Below, piece after piece: positions 24,284 to 33,673 of a DNA stretch of 64,000 nucleotides. The first letter of the stretch is position 1, and each line of letters starts with the position of its first letter. This DNA is from Pedobacter suwonensis (GTDB taxonomy: Bacteria; Bacteroidota; Bacteroidia; Sphingobacteriales; Sphingobacteriaceae), in assembly GCF_900111825.1 (NCBI RefSeq), contig NZ_FOJM01000010.1, forward strand, positions 176,023-240,022, given 5' to 3'. Under the pieces are notes generated by a model. It did no database searches. It saw nothing but the letters and a program-made list of their open reading frames with translations, and was not told the DNA's origin. Both the position numbers and the translations under genes were made by a program.

Positions 24284-24925
24284 ATGCAGCAGCCAAGTAT
24301 TTCCATCGCAATTGTTGACGACCACACCCTCTTCCGTTCCGGATTGGCCAGTTTACTGGAAGAATTTGATGAAATAGAAGTAATATTCGAGGCCATGAAT
24401 GGCATTGACCTTCAGGCTAAAATCAACCGCCATGCTGAAGTTCAGCTAATTTTAATGGACATCAACATGCCTGGAATGGATGGTTTTGCCTCTACAAAAT
24501 GGATTAAAGCCAATTACCCAAATGTTCATGTACTTGCACTCAGCATGCTTGAGGATGAAAAAGCAATAATCGGGATGCTCAAAGCAGGTGCCGGGGGATA
24601 CATGCTCAAAGAATCTACACCTTATGATCTGTTGACCGCCATTAAGGTGCTTGTAGATAAGGGTTATTATGTAAATGAGCTGGTATCGGGAAGGCTTTTA
24701 TTGGCTTTAAAAGAGGGCGACATGAAACCGACATTCTCTGACAGAGAACTTACATTTCTACAATATTGCAGCACTGAGCTTACCTATAAAGAAATCGCCG
24801 ACCTCATGAATGTAAGTCCACGAACAGTTGACAACTATAGAGAATCTCTTTTTGCCAAGTTAAACATCAGATCGCGCACCGGATTAGTGGTATACGGCAT
24901 CAAAAACAACCTGATCAACATTTAA
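24284..24925 (+). CDS. NarL/LuxR-type response regulator
   Basis: A 213-residue response regulator with the receiver acidic pair VDDHTLFRSG, phosphoacceptor Asp59 in LILMDINMPGMDG, and Lys104 region GGYMLKEST. The C-terminal LuxR helix-turn-helix is FSDRELTFLQYCSTELTYKEIADLMNVSPRTVDNYRESLFAKLNIRSRTG. It is the last gene of the unit that starts at 22496. Confidence 0.94.
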   Translation: MQQPSISIAIVDDHTLFRSGLASLLEEFDEIEVIFEAMNGIDLQAKINRHAEVQLILMDINMPGMDGFASTKWIKANYPNVHVLALSMLEDEKAIIGMLKAGAGGYMLKESTPYDLLTAIKVLVDKGYYVNELVSGRLLLALKEGDMKPTFSDRELTFLQYCSTELTYKEIADLMNVSPRTVDNYRESLFAKLNIRSRTGLVVYGIKNNLINI

Positions 24926-25077
24926 CCTAAAAACATACAATACCCTGATTATCAAACATATAAATCCTGTACTTTCCATTACTTCCCCGTAGATAGAAGT
25001 TCTATAGTGGTAATAAAAACGCTATGTGATTATTTTCAAATAATTATTGGTAAAAATTTGGGCACCTAACCAATTAG

Positions 25078-25095
25078 TTTTAACTTTAGTTAAAA
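25078..25095 (+). promoter_or_regulatory. candidate BlaI operator (TTTTAAC-TTTA-GTTAAAA)
   Basis: A perfect inverted repeat with 7-bp arms and a 4-base centre lies 40 bases upstream of the BlaI-family start codon, the position expected for an autoregulatory operator. Its sequence differs from the classical BlaI site. Confidence 0.5.
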
Positions 25096-25135
25096 GCAAA
25101 TTAATTTGCTATCATCCTTATTATTATTAACTATT

Positions 25136-25513
25136 ATGGAAATTAAAGATTTAACCAAAGCGGAAGAGCAGATCATGCAGGTTCTGTGGCAGTTGGAAAA
25201 AGCATTTGTTAAAGAGGTAATCGAAGAGCTCCCCCTTCCAAAACCTGCTTACAATACTGTATCTACCATCATTAGAATTTTGGAAACCAAAGGTTTTATT
25301 GGCCATGAAGCTTTCGGAAAAGCTCATCAGTATTACCCGTTAATCAGTAAAGAAGAATATAAAAGGCATGCTACAGAAAAACTCCTGGGTAATTACTTCG
25401 AGAATTCTGTAGAGAGTATGTTTTCTTTCTTTGTTAAAGAAGAAAAACTGGATTTAACTGACGTTGATGAAATTCTGAAAATGATTAATCAGATTAAACA
25501 CAAGCCAAAATGA
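25136..25513 (+). CDS. BlaI/MecI/CopY-family transcriptional repressor
   Basis: A 125-residue winged-helix repressor: TKAEEQIMQVLWQLEKAFVKEVIEELP, the recognition region YNTVSTIIRILETKGFIGHEAFGKAHQYYPLIS and a C-terminal dimerisation helix. ATG 25136 is used. Stop and start overlap as ATGA with the membrane metalloprotease gene. In known systems the protease senses a cell-wall stress and inactivates the repressor, and that logic probably applies here. Confidence 0.92.
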   Translation: MEIKDLTKAEEQIMQVLWQLEKAFVKEVIEELPLPKPAYNTVSTIIRILETKGFIGHEAFGKAHQYYPLISKEEYKRHATEKLLGNYFENSVESMFSFFVKEEKLDLTDVDEILKMINQIKHKPK

Positions 25514-27471
25514 GTTTTGCCCATTACTTATTACAGGTAAATTTATACTTAATTGTTTTTTTTGGCTTTTACAAATTACTGTTAGATAAAGAAACCTACT
25601 TCACTTTAAACCGTATTTATTTAGTAGCTGCCGGAGTTCTGTCTTTATGCACTCCATTTATCCGTTTAGAGTGGTTAACGGAACAAAAAGCCGCGCAGCA
25701 GGTTTACACATCAGTTAATTGGGAAGCCGTGTTGGCGCAGGCAACAATTGTAACCGAACGTAACGATGGCTTTAGTTGGGGAAATGCACTTGTATATATT
25801 TACTGTGCAGGAATCCTGTTCTTTTCTGGCAAATTCATATTTAACTTACTGGCCGTAAAAAAGCTCTTCACAATAAGTAAAGCTGGCTCAGCATTTTCTT
25901 TTTTCGGCAGAAAAGTGATTGATCAGGGATTACCACAGATGGATGTGATTGATATCCATGAGGAAGCACACATCAAGCAGTGGCACACGCTGGATATTTT
26001 ATTTTTTGAAATTATAGGAATTATTACCTGGCTAAACCCGGTGATTTATTTTTACAAGAAAACTATTAAAAATATCCACGAATATTTAGCTGACGAACTC
26101 GCAGCCGAGTTTCAAGGCGACAAGGCAGCATACGCCATGTTGTTACTTAGTAAATCATTCGGTATTTCACCAAATAGCTTAACAAACGGCTTTTTAGAAA
26201 AATCGCTGATCAAAAAGAGAATTTTCATGCTTCATAAAGAGCGCTCTAAAAAGATTGCTATCTTAAAGTATGGAATTTTTATTCCGCTATTCGCGCTTTT
26301 CATTTTGTTTTCATCTGCCACAGTACGTAAAAATGAGAAGCTGATATCTATTACCGATCAAATCCCAATGGATAAGCCAATAGAAATGGTTGAAAACATG
26401 GTTACAACGCAAGAGAAAACTGTTAAGGCACAAACAACTTCTGTTGATGGTAACACGGATGCCAACTGGAAGGGATTTTATAAATTTTTGGCGGTAAACA
26501 TCAAATATCCGAAAGCAGCAAACAGTAATCAGATTCAAGGTAATTCACAGGTAAGATTTAATGTTGAAGGAGGTAAGGTCATCCATATCGCATCAAATGT
26601 AAAATTAGGTACTGGCTGCGATGAAGAATTGATAAGGGTTATTTTATCCTATAAAGGGTTTAAAACTGTTGCTGATGGCAAATATGCGCTAACAGTAGGT
26701 TTTAGCATTCCTGAATCCTCAAAAGAATTTAAAAACAGCTTATTGCCTAAATCGGGCGGGTATATAAATCTGAACAAAATTAATATCCTATCCTATCTTC
26801 CTGAAAATACCGGAACCAGCGGTATTAAATCTGAGAATACAGATGACATCTATGATTTTGTTTCCATCGAGAAACAACCGGAATTTCCGGGCGGCATAGC
26901 CAAATTTTATAAATATGTGGGCAGCAATATAAAGTACCCAAAGATTGCACAGGATAACAATGTACAGGGTAAGGTTTTCCTTAGTTTTGTGGTTGAAAAA
27001 GATGGTTCCCTTTCTGACGTACAGATTACCCGCGGTTTAGGAAGTGGTACTGACGAAGAAGCGATAAGGGTTTTAAAAGAATCGCCAAAATGGAATCCGG
27101 GCATTAAAAATGGCTTTGCCGTAAGGGTAAAGTATAATATCAATGTTAATTTCACACTCGCCAATCCTATAACAGAAACAAAAACAAGCCATATTTCTGA
27201 CGACAAAATCAGATTGACAACGGGTAGCAATGTTGATCCGCTAATCATTTTGGATGGTGTTAAATTAGCAGATAATGATCTGCTCGGTAAGGTTAATCCA
27301 GATGATATCGAATCAATGGAGGTATTAAAAGATAAAGCCGCAACGGATTTATATGGACCAAAAGCGAAAGGCGGTGTAATTTTGGTAACCAGTAAAGCGC
27401 CAAAATATAATATTTTTAGCCCATTTAACCCAAAAGAGGCTACTATAGTAGATAAAGATGCTAGCTTTTAG
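25510..27471 (+). CDS. BlaR1-like M56 membrane metallopeptidase with TonB domains and plug-like tail
   Basis: A 653-residue protein with transmembrane helices near residues 5-22, 35-50, 92-115 and 258-280. The M56 zinc site is HEEAH (His150-His154), with Glu191 in HEYLAD as third ligand. The periplasmic part has two TonB C-terminal-type domains (about 318-403 and 457-550). It ends in a segment like a TonB-receptor plug (DPLIILDGVKLADNDLLGKV, then VLKDKAATDLYGPKAKGGVILVTSK). No penicillin-binding sensor domain is present, so beta-lactam sensing is not implied. The partner BlaI-family repressor is encoded immediately upstream. Confidence 0.87.
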   Translation: MSFAHYLLQVNLYLIVFFGFYKLLLDKETYFTLNRIYLVAAGVLSLCTPFIRLEWLTEQKAAQQVYTSVNWEAVLAQATIVTERNDGFSWGNALVYIYCAGILFFSGKFIFNLLAVKKLFTISKAGSAFSFFGRKVIDQGLPQMDVIDIHEEAHIKQWHTLDILFFEIIGIITWLNPVIYFYKKTIKNIHEYLADELAAEFQGDKAAYAMLLLSKSFGISPNSLTNGFLEKSLIKKRIFMLHKERSKKIAILKYGIFIPLFALFILFSSATVRKNEKLISITDQIPMDKPIEMVENMVTTQEKTVKAQTTSVDGNTDANWKGFYKFLAVNIKYPKAANSNQIQGNSQVRFNVEGGKVIHIASNVKLGTGCDEELIRVILSYKGFKTVADGKYALTVGFSIPESSKEFKNSLLPKSGGYINLNKINILSYLPENTGTSGIKSENTDDIYDFVSIEKQPEFPGGIAKFYKYVGSNIKYPKIAQDNNVQGKVFLSFVVEKDGSLSDVQITRGLGSGTDEEAIRVLKESPKWNPGIKNGFAVRVKYNINVNFTLANPITETKTSHISDDKIRLTTGSNVDPLIILDGVKLADNDLLGKVNPDDIESMEVLKDKAATDLYGPKAKGGVILVTSKAPKYNIFSPFNPKEATIVDKDASF

Positions 27472-27473
27472 CA

Positions 27474-27578
27474 ATAGAGGTAATAAAAGATGCTGGTTCT
27501 CAAAAATTATATAGTGAAAAAGGTAAATATGGAGTGATAATTATTACCACTAAAAAAGCAGTATCACATCAAAATTAA
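27474..27578 (+). pseudogene. out-of-frame remnant of a second plug-like tail
   Basis: Directly after the protease stop, a 34-codon stretch in another frame reads IEVIKDAGSQKLYSEKGKYG followed by VIIITTKK and ends at TAA. It is the same plug-like motif as the tail of the preceding gene (MEVLKDKAATDLYGPKAKGG, VILVTSK). It has no start codon, so it is the end of a deleted or frameshifted duplicate. Confidence 0.7.
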
Positions 27579-27609
27579 TTGAACAATACTAAAAATTTAA
27601 TTTTCCAAA

Positions 27610-27651
27610 AAAACACGAAACCCCTGCAAAATTGCCGGGGTTTCGTGTTTT
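27610..27651. terminator. rho-independent terminator after the BlaR1-like gene
   Basis: A perfect 15-bp stem, AAAACACGAAACCCC with GGGGTTTCGTGTTTT, around a 12-nt loop, followed by TCTCTC. It can act in either direction. Confidence 0.8.
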
Positions 27652-27985
27652 CTCTCCTGTCTCGGAAGATTAAATTTATAAAAACTTTAATACATATACA
27701 AATAATGCAGAATAAAATTTCCAAAAATGCAAAATTTTAATATGCAGACATAAGATTATTGCAACTTTCGCAAACTTTTATTTTGGAGGCAATCTATTTT
27801 GCAACCTTTCGATTTCAAAACATAAAGTTTCATATGTTTTCACAATAGTCTAAAATTGTGTGAAACAAGTATTGCTTTAACCATCTGCCTGCTTAAAAAG
27901 CATTGAAAATTTCCTTATTAAATTTATCAAAATAATAATGCCAGGGCATTACTATTATACTAAAACAACTTAAGCCAAACTAAAA
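27652..27985. other. AT-rich gap without visible gene
   Basis: The region between the two terminators is AT-rich with scattered TTTGCAA-like words and no reading frame or RNA structure I can support. Confidence 0.4.
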
Positions 27986-28006
27986 AGCCCCCACTAGGTG
28001 GAGGCT
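27986..28006 (-). terminator. rho-independent terminator of sdh operon
   Basis: On the minus strand AGCCTCCAC pairs with GTGGGGGCT around CTA (one G/T pair) and is followed by TTTT, 39 bases after the sdhB stop. Confidence 0.75.
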
Positions 28007-28044
28007 CAGTATCTGGCTAGTAAACCAGAAATACAGTATAATGT

Positions 28045-28815
28045 TTAAACAGTTTCTTCTGAAATAAATTTGGCAGTTGCAAAATCGCGGTTCATACGTG
28101 CGATGTTTTCTAAAGAAATTCCTTTAGGACATTCCGCCTCACAAGCACCGGTATTGGTACAGTTACCAAAACCTTCAGCATCCATTTGCGCAACCATGCT
28201 TTGTACCCGACGATAACGCTCCGGTTGGCCTTGTGGCAATAAAGCCAGTTGTGAAATTTTAGCCGATACAAATAACATTGCAGAAGCATTTTTACAAGTT
28301 GCTACGCAAGCACCACAACCAATACAAGCAGCCGCTTCGAAAGCCGCATCTGCCTGCATTTTAGGGATTGGTAAATTATTTGCATCTTGTGCATTACCGG
28401 TATTTACTGAAATAAAACCACCGGCAGCAATAACCCTGTCAAACGCCGAACGGTCTACAGTTAAATCTTTTACTACCGGAAAAGCAGCAGCTCTCCAAGG
28501 CTCAACAACTATGGTATCGCCATCTTTGAATGAACGCATGTGCAACTGGCAGGTCGTAACTAAATCTTTTGGTCCGTGCGGACGGCCATTGATAAACATT
28601 GAACACATTCCACAAATACCCTCGCGGCAATCATGGTCGAATACAACCGGCTCTTCACCTTTGTTAATCAATTGTTCGTTTAATACATCGAACATCTCTA
28701 AGAAAGACATATCCGGTGAAATATCGGCCAATTTATAATCTACCAAAGCACCTTTGGTTTTGTTATCTTTTTGACGCCAAACTTTTAGCGTTAAGTTCAT
28801 ATTTCCTGTACTCAT
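28045..28815 (-). CDS. sdhB: succinate dehydrogenase / fumarate reductase iron-sulfur subunit
   Basis: A 256-residue Fe-S subunit of complex II. The plant-type [2Fe-2S] ligands lie in [19 protein letters not shown] with the fourth Cys in LVTTCQLH. The [4Fe-4S]/[3Fe-4S] motifs are [14 protein letters not shown] and [15 protein letters not shown]. It carries electrons from the flavoprotein to the cytochrome b subunit. ATG 28815 is chosen over upstream codons. It is the last gene of sdhCAB and is followed by a terminator. Confidence 0.95.
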   Translation of the reverse strand: MSTGNMNLTLKVWRQKDNKTKGALVDYKLADISPDMSFLEMFDVLNEQLINKGEEPVVFDHDCREGICGMCSMFINGRPHGPKDLVTTCQLHMRSFKDGDTIVVEPWRAAAFPVVKDLTVDRSAFDRVIAAGGFISVNTGNAQDANNLPIPKMQADAAFEAAACIGCGACVATCKNASAMLFVSAKISQLALLPQGQPERYRRVQSMVAQMDAEGFGNCTNTGACEAECPKGISLENIARMNRDFATAKFISEETV

Positions 28816-28881
28816 GATATTGAGATTTAGGCGGGGAGCATAGAGCAGAGCGCTTGAAAGCACTTTGCACCATGCGCTCTG

Positions 28882-30861
28882 CTATTTATAACTTCTTTGT
28901 GCAACTTTAATATTTTCAAACTTCAGTTCTTCTTTGTGAAGTTCGAAGTTTACACCTTCCTTAAATTCCCAGGCGGCTACATAAGCGTAATTTACGTCAT
29001 CGCGTAATGCTTCGCCTTCCTCTGTTTGGTACTCTTCGCGGAAGTGGCCACCACAACTTTCATTGCGGTTTAAGGCATCAATACACATCAACTCACCTAG
29101 TTCGATAAAATCAGCTACGCGGCCTGCTTTTTCAAGTTCAGGATTAAGCTCATTAATTGCACCAGGAACACGAACCTCACTCCAGAATTCAGCACGTAAT
29201 GCCCTGATTTCCTCAATGGCTTCTTTTAAGCCTTTCTCGTTACGTGCCATACCGCATTTCTCCCACATAATGTGGCCTAAACGCTTGTGGAAATGGTCTA
29301 CAGACTTCGTTCCCTTAATGTTGATCAGCTTATTTAAGATGCCTACTGCCCTTTCTTCTGCCTCTACAAACGCCGGGTGATCAGTCGGGATAGCTTTGGT
29401 AGAAATTTCTTTTGATAAATAAGCACCTATAGTGTAAGGTAAAACGAAATAACCATCGGCTAAACCTTGCATTAAAGCAGATGCACCTAAACGGTTGGCT
29501 CCATGATCAGAGAAATTAGCCTCTCCGGTGCAATATAAGCCTGGTACCGATGTCATTAGGTTATAATCAACCCATAAACCACCCATGGTATAGTGAACTG
29601 CCGGATAAATACGCATCGGCGTTTCGTAAGGATTTTCACCAGTAATCTGCGCATACATATCAAACAGGTTACCATATTTTTCCTTAATCACCGCTGTACC
29701 TAAACGCATGCAGGTTTCTTTATCCGGATTGTGGTTACCCGCCTTAGCCGCTTCGATTCTTCCATAACGCTCTGTATTGGCTTTAAAGTCTAAATAAACA
29801 GCCAATTTAGAAGCACCAACACCATAACCTGCATCGCAACGCTCTTTCGCTGCACGAGAGGCCACATCACGGGGAACCAGGTTACCAAAAGCAGGATAAC
29901 GGCGTTCTAAATAATAATCTCTTTCATCCTCAGGAATTTCTGAAGCTTTACGGTTGTCATCTTTCTTTTTAGGAACCCAGATACGTCCGTCGTTACGCAA
30001 CGATTCAGACATCAGGGTTAATTTAGATTGATGATCGCCAGAAACGGGGATACAGGTTGGGTGAATCTGCGTGTAGCAAGGGTTTGCAAAATAAGCTCCT
30101 TGCTTATGTGCTTTCCAGGCTGCAGTCACATTACTTCCCATTGCATTGGTAGAAAGGTAGAATACGTTACCGTAACCACCTGTTCCTAATACAACGGCGT
30201 GACCGAAGTGACGTTCGATTTCTCCTGTAATTAAGTTACGGGCAATGATACCACGTGCTTTGCCATCAATTTTAACAACCTCAAGCATCTCGTGGCGGGT
30301 ATACATCTCTACTTTACCCATACCAATCTGGCGTTCTAAGGCAGAATATGCACCCAATAATAACTGTTGACCGGTTTGGCCAGCAGCATAGAAAGTACGC
30401 TGAACCTGTGTACCGCCAAATGAACGGTTGTCTAACAAACCTCCATACTCGCGGGCTAAAGGCACACCTTGTGCCACACATTGATCTATAATATTGGCAC
30501 TTACTTCTGCCAAACGATGCACATTGGCCTCGCGGGCGCGATAATCACCTCCTTTAATCGTATCGTAGAAAAGGCGATAAACACTATCACCATCATTCTG
30601 ATAGTTTTTTGCTGCGTTGATCCCCCCCTGAGCAGCAATAGAATGTGCTCTCCGTGGTGAATCCTGAAAACAAAAACATTTAACCTTATAACCCATTTCA
30701 GCCAAAGTAGCCGCTGCTGAAGCACCTGCTAAACCTGAACCAACAATGATTACTTCAATAGTTCTTTTGTTCGATGGGTTAACCAAAGGCACAGAAGACT
30801 TATATTTTGTCCATTTACTGGCTAATTCGCCTTCCGGAATATTTGAATTAATATCTGACAT
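28882..30861 (-). CDS. sdhA: succinate dehydrogenase / fumarate reductase flavoprotein subunit
   Basis: A 659-residue flavoprotein. The FAD-binding motif is [20 protein letters not shown] and the covalent FAD His lies in [17 protein letters not shown]. The catalytic region is [13 protein letters not shown], with [25 protein letters not shown] for the nucleotide end. Length is that of the Bacteroidota type B complex II, longer than the E. coli protein. It oxidises succinate to fumarate at the cytoplasmic membrane. It lies 19 bases after sdhC and 66 bases before sdhB. Confidence 0.96.
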   Translation of the reverse strand: MSDINSNIPEGELASKWTKYKSSVPLVNPSNKRTIEVIIVGSGLAGASAAATLAEMGYKVKCFCFQDSPRRAHSIAAQGGINAAKNYQNDGDSVYRLFYDTIKGGDYRAREANVHRLAEVSANIIDQCVAQGVPLAREYGGLLDNRSFGGTQVQRTFYAAGQTGQQLLLGAYSALERQIGMGKVEMYTRHEMLEVVKIDGKARGIIARNLITGEIERHFGHAVVLGTGGYGNVFYLSTNAMGSNVTAAWKAHKQGAYFANPCYTQIHPTCIPVSGDHQSKLTLMSESLRNDGRIWVPKKKDDNRKASEIPEDERDYYLERRYPAFGNLVPRDVASRAAKERCDAGYGVGASKLAVYLDFKANTERYGRIEAAKAGNHNPDKETCMRLGTAVIKEKYGNLFDMYAQITGENPYETPMRIYPAVHYTMGGLWVDYNLMTSVPGLYCTGEANFSDHGANRLGASALMQGLADGYFVLPYTIGAYLSKEISTKAIPTDHPAFVEAEERAVGILNKLINIKGTKSVDHFHKRLGHIMWEKCGMARNEKGLKEAIEEIRALRAEFWSEVRVPGAINELNPELEKAGRVADFIELGELMCIDALNRNESCGGHFREEYQTEEGEALRDDVNYAYVAAWEFKEGVNFELHKEELKFENIKVAQRSYK

Positions 30862-30880
30862 ATATCTTTTGTGCTAAAAC

Positions 30881-31561
30881 TTAATCAATTAAATGTGTGT
30901 AAACTGCAATTGGCATTAATGCGAATACGATCGAAATAATTATGGCATACCATACACCAACACGTTTAATAATTCCATTATATTTTGAATGGTTCCATCC
31001 CATTGTTTGGAATGCGGATGCAAAACCATGTAATAAGTGGTAACAGAGAGAAATCATTAACAAAACGTAAGCAACAACCCTAACCGGATCCTGAAACTTC
31101 TCTTTCATTACTGCATATAAATCTTCATTTCCGTTGGCATCAACAGTCGGAATTCCTGTAAAACGGGAAACCACCCAAAAATCCTTCAGGTGAATAACAA
31201 GAAAAATTAACAGTAAAGTCCCCAACAAGCCCATTGAACGACTGTACCACTTGCTGTTAGCACTACCATTATAAACTGCGTAACCTTCAGGTCTTGCTTT
31301 CTTATTTTGGATAGTTAGGTTAACTGCCTGGTAAATGTGCACAAGTAAACCTAAAAACAATATGTACTCGCCTGCTCTAATGATCCAGTTGGTAGCCATA
31401 AAATGTGCTCCAATATTAAATTTCAAACCATTATCGTCAAGAAATATTAACGAATTAATACCAGCGTGTACAATTAAAAAAAGTATCAGGAATATCCCTG
31501 TAATACCCATTACGTATTTTCTTCCTATTGATGAAGAAAGTGCATTTCCGAAACCACTCAT
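30881..31561 (-). CDS. sdhC: succinate dehydrogenase cytochrome b subunit
   Basis: A 226-residue membrane anchor with five predicted helices and conserved His residues (in LFLIVHAGINSL, LGLLVHIYQ, LFLVIHLKDFW and SLCYHLLHGFASAFQTMGWNH), as in the di-haem, type B fumarate reductases. It is the first gene of sdhCAB. A TATTTTTG -7 box lies 30 bases upstream of its ATG. Confidence 0.93.
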   Translation of the reverse strand: MSGFGNALSSSIGRKYVMGITGIFLILFLIVHAGINSLIFLDDNGLKFNIGAHFMATNWIIRAGEYILFLGLLVHIYQAVNLTIQNKKARPEGYAVYNGSANSKWYSRSMGLLGTLLLIFLVIHLKDFWVVSRFTGIPTVDANGNEDLYAVMKEKFQDPVRVVAYVLLMISLCYHLLHGFASAFQTMGWNHSKYNGIIKRVGVWYAIIISIVFALMPIAVYTHLID

Positions 31562-31590
31562 TTGATTAGGATTTATATCTAAATTTCCTG

Positions 31591-31598
31591 CAAAAATA
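31591..31598 (-). promoter_or_regulatory. -7 promoter box (TATTTTTG) of sdhCAB
   Basis: On the minus strand TATTTTTG matches TAnnTTTG, giving a predicted leader of about 25 bases before sdhC. No convincing -33 was found. Confidence 0.45.
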
Positions 31599-31599
31599 T

Positions 31600-31990
31600 C
31601 TAATTATGAGTTTAATTTATAAACGATTATGACAAAACAGCGATAAAACATTTATTTAGAAACATTCTAAAGCATATTCGTAATTAATCGAAAGAATATA
31701 TGCTTATTTAGCGTTTCGATTTTAATATCAGTTAAATGTAGTGGCCTGTTCAAAGGTTTTCAGAACATTGAGAAATCACAATAACATCAGGTTGCCTGGC
31801 TGATACGTTACTGCTGTCGAAATAAATGCCCAATTTATTACCTGTTTTTAGCGTTGCGTGATTAAATAACGCTTGAATGTTAAATCTGACAAAAAAACTC
31901 CTGATAATAAGCCAATATCTTAGATAAATGATCAAACATAATCGAACTAAAAATTTCGTCTTAAAACTAATTTTTTCGTTATATTACTTC
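31600..31990. other. intergenic region without a supported gene
   Basis: Between sdhC and the lipoprotein gene there is AT-rich DNA. A 61-codon minus-strand frame (31750-31935) has no recognisable domain or promoter and is not called. Confidence 0.4.
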
Positions 31991-32004
31991 GCCAATTGAT
32001 CAAT

Positions 32005-33126
32005 ATGAAAAAAAAGCGCTACTTACTTATTTTATTTGCCTGCTTCTATTATAGCTGTGATCCTGCTCCTGCTATTTTTAATTTCGAAACTAAAAATTTC
32101 GGGCCCAATGCGGTGATCTCCGTCAAAAGTTCAGAAAACGGCGAAACCTTAAAAGTCGAAAATATTACCAATGGCAACCAAACGTTCAGAATTAACATGC
32201 CCAAAAAAGGTTACGCCATATTGAGTACATATGACGATGGTCATGATGAAGAATATTCCTTTTATTTGGATAAGGGGAATTATAAGGGGGTTCTTGACGG
32301 AAAAAACGCCGCGACTTACCCGTTTAAAATCTTACCGACTAAAGAAGGTGAAGAAATGATCAGCTTTTACAAACAAAAAGAGGCAATGAACAGAAGCCTG
32401 CTGGATAGCTTGGCGCTCGCAGAGCGTGAATTCAACCTCGCTACCCCTGATAATATTGCAGAAAAGGCGAAAAAGGCTGATATATGGAGAGCCAAAAAAA
32501 TTAGTTCAGAACTGAATAATATTGAAATTTTTGCCAAAAATCATCCTAAATCCGACGTTACTATATTTTTACTAGACAGATTTGGAAGAGCAGGTTCTGA
32601 AGCTAAAAAATACCTGTCCATCTTTAAAGGCTTGGATAAGGAGGTAAAGGAAAGCAAAAGAGGCAAAAAACTGCTTTCAGAAATTATGCAGGCTAACCAA
32701 ATGATGGCCGGAAATAAAATGCCCCACATCGAAGGCGAAACACCTGATGGGAAAAAGTTTAATTTGAGCGTATTGAAAAAAGTTAACCTAATTATCTGCT
32801 GGGTTTCCTATAGTGGAAAAAACAGAAAAAACAACCAGATATTGGCTCATCTTTACGAAAAATATAAGGATCAGAACGTAGAATTCATTGGTGTATCGTT
32901 CGATAAGAATAAAGATAGCTGGAAAAAAGTAATTAAAGCCGATAAACTGACCTGGCCGCAATATTCGGACCTTTTGGGGGAAAAATCACCTAACGCAAAA
33001 AACTTAAGTAATTATAGCGCAACATATTTCTTTTTGGCAGATAGAAATGGCATAGTGCTCAGCAATAATGACCTCTCACTTGATTTTGTGGACAGTGAAA
33101 TAGGCAAACATTTAGCCAATCAATAA
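32005..33126 (+). CDS. thioredoxin-like lipoprotein lacking the CxxC cysteines
   Basis: A 373-residue secreted protein: short signal peptide with a candidate lipobox YYSC (Cys18), then a DUF4369-like domain to about residue 150. A helical linker leads to an AhpC/TSA-TlpA-type thioredoxin fold (about 237-370, beginning GNKMPHIEGETPDGKKFNLSVL). Where TlpA proteins have WCGPC, this one has YSGKN (Ser270 and Asn273), so both redox cysteines are lost. It is unlikely to be a thiol oxidoreductase. The next segment VEFIGVSFDKNKDSWKKVI remains family-like. ATG 32005 is used. Confidence 0.82.
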   Translation: MKKKRYLLILFACFYYSCDPAPAIFNFETKNFGPNAVISVKSSENGETLKVENITNGNQTFRINMPKKGYAILSTYDDGHDEEYSFYLDKGNYKGVLDGKNAATYPFKILPTKEGEEMISFYKQKEAMNRSLLDSLALAEREFNLATPDNIAEKAKKADIWRAKKISSELNNIEIFAKNHPKSDVTIFLLDRFGRAGSEAKKYLSIFKGLDKEVKESKRGKKLLSEIMQANQMMAGNKMPHIEGETPDGKKFNLSVLKKVNLIICWVSYSGKNRKNNQILAHLYEKYKDQNVEFIGVSFDKNKDSWKKVIKADKLTWPQYSDLLGEKSPNAKNLSNYSATYFFLADRNGIVLSNNDLSLDFVDSEIGKHLANQ

Positions 33127-33147
33127 TAACGCAAACCTGGCTCATAA

Positions 33148-33177
33148 AAAAAGTCCCGATTTACATCGGGACTTTTT
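33148..33177. terminator. bidirectional terminator between lipoprotein and cold-shock genes
   Basis: AAAAAGTCCCGAT pairs perfectly with ATCGGGACTTTTT around TTAC, with A and T tracts on both sides, at a convergent junction. Confidence 0.88.
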
Positions 33178-33200
33178 ACGATTTATGTATTCGAGTTTTC

Positions 33201-33392
33201 TTAAGCTACTTTAACATTTACCGCATTTAGGCCTTTTCTACCTTCTTCTACATCGTAGTTTACGGTATCATTCTCGCGAATGTTATCGATTAAGCCTGAA
33301 GCATGAACAAAAATTTCGGCATCGCCATTAGATGGAATGATAAATCCGAAACCTTTAGTTTCATTAAAAAATTTTACTGTTCCTTGTTGCAT
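33201..33392 (-). CDS. cold-shock protein, CspA family
   Basis: A 63-residue single cold-shock domain: GTVKFFNETKGFGFI (RNP1 KGFGFI), EIFVHAS (RNP2), and the closing strand GLNAVNVKV. It binds single-stranded RNA/DNA and acts as an RNA chaperone. A TATCTTTG box gives a leader of roughly 20 bases, shorter than the long regulatory leaders of enterobacterial cold-induced csp genes. It may be a constitutive member. Confidence 0.95.
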   Translation of the reverse strand: MQQGTVKFFNETKGFGFIIPSNGDAEIFVHASGLIDNIRENDTVNYDVEEGRKGLNAVNVKVA

Positions 33393-33414
33393 TATATTGT
33401 ATTTTAATTTACAC

Positions 33415-33422
33415 CAAAGATA
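33415..33422 (-). promoter_or_regulatory. -7 promoter box (TATCTTTG) of cold-shock gene
   Basis: A perfect TAnnTTTG match on the minus strand, 22 bases before the start codon. Confidence 0.55.
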
Positions 33423-33673
33423 GGCTTAAATACCCATAATAAATTTTTTATTTTTTATTATGTTAAAATCTATAAATATATTGACTATTTGCCCTTTAGA
33501 GCCCATTCATTAAAGTATCTTGGCCGACGATTTATCGAGTTTTGTTTACGGTTTAGAAATAAAACACCTTCAGAACGACGGTCAACTTTGATTTTTCTGC
33601 CTAAAACGCGTACAGATTGACCATAAAAATCGCTTCATAATCTGCTGTACCTTATCTATGAATAGGTGGAAAA

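Noticed and set aside
25510..27471. Beta-lactam sensor/transducer
   Set aside because: BlaR1-like protease and BlaI are present, but no penicillin-binding sensor domain follows the membrane part.
31750..31935. 61-codon minus-strand reading frame between sdhC and the lipoprotein gene
   Set aside because: No recognisable domain, no promoter or coupling to a neighbour, and a frame of this length is expected by chance in a 440-base gap.
33480..33630. Minus-strand open stretch reading VRVLGRKIKVDRR...NEWALKGK
   Set aside because: There is no start codon in frame and a stop lies just upstream. About 45 open codons are not significant at this base composition.
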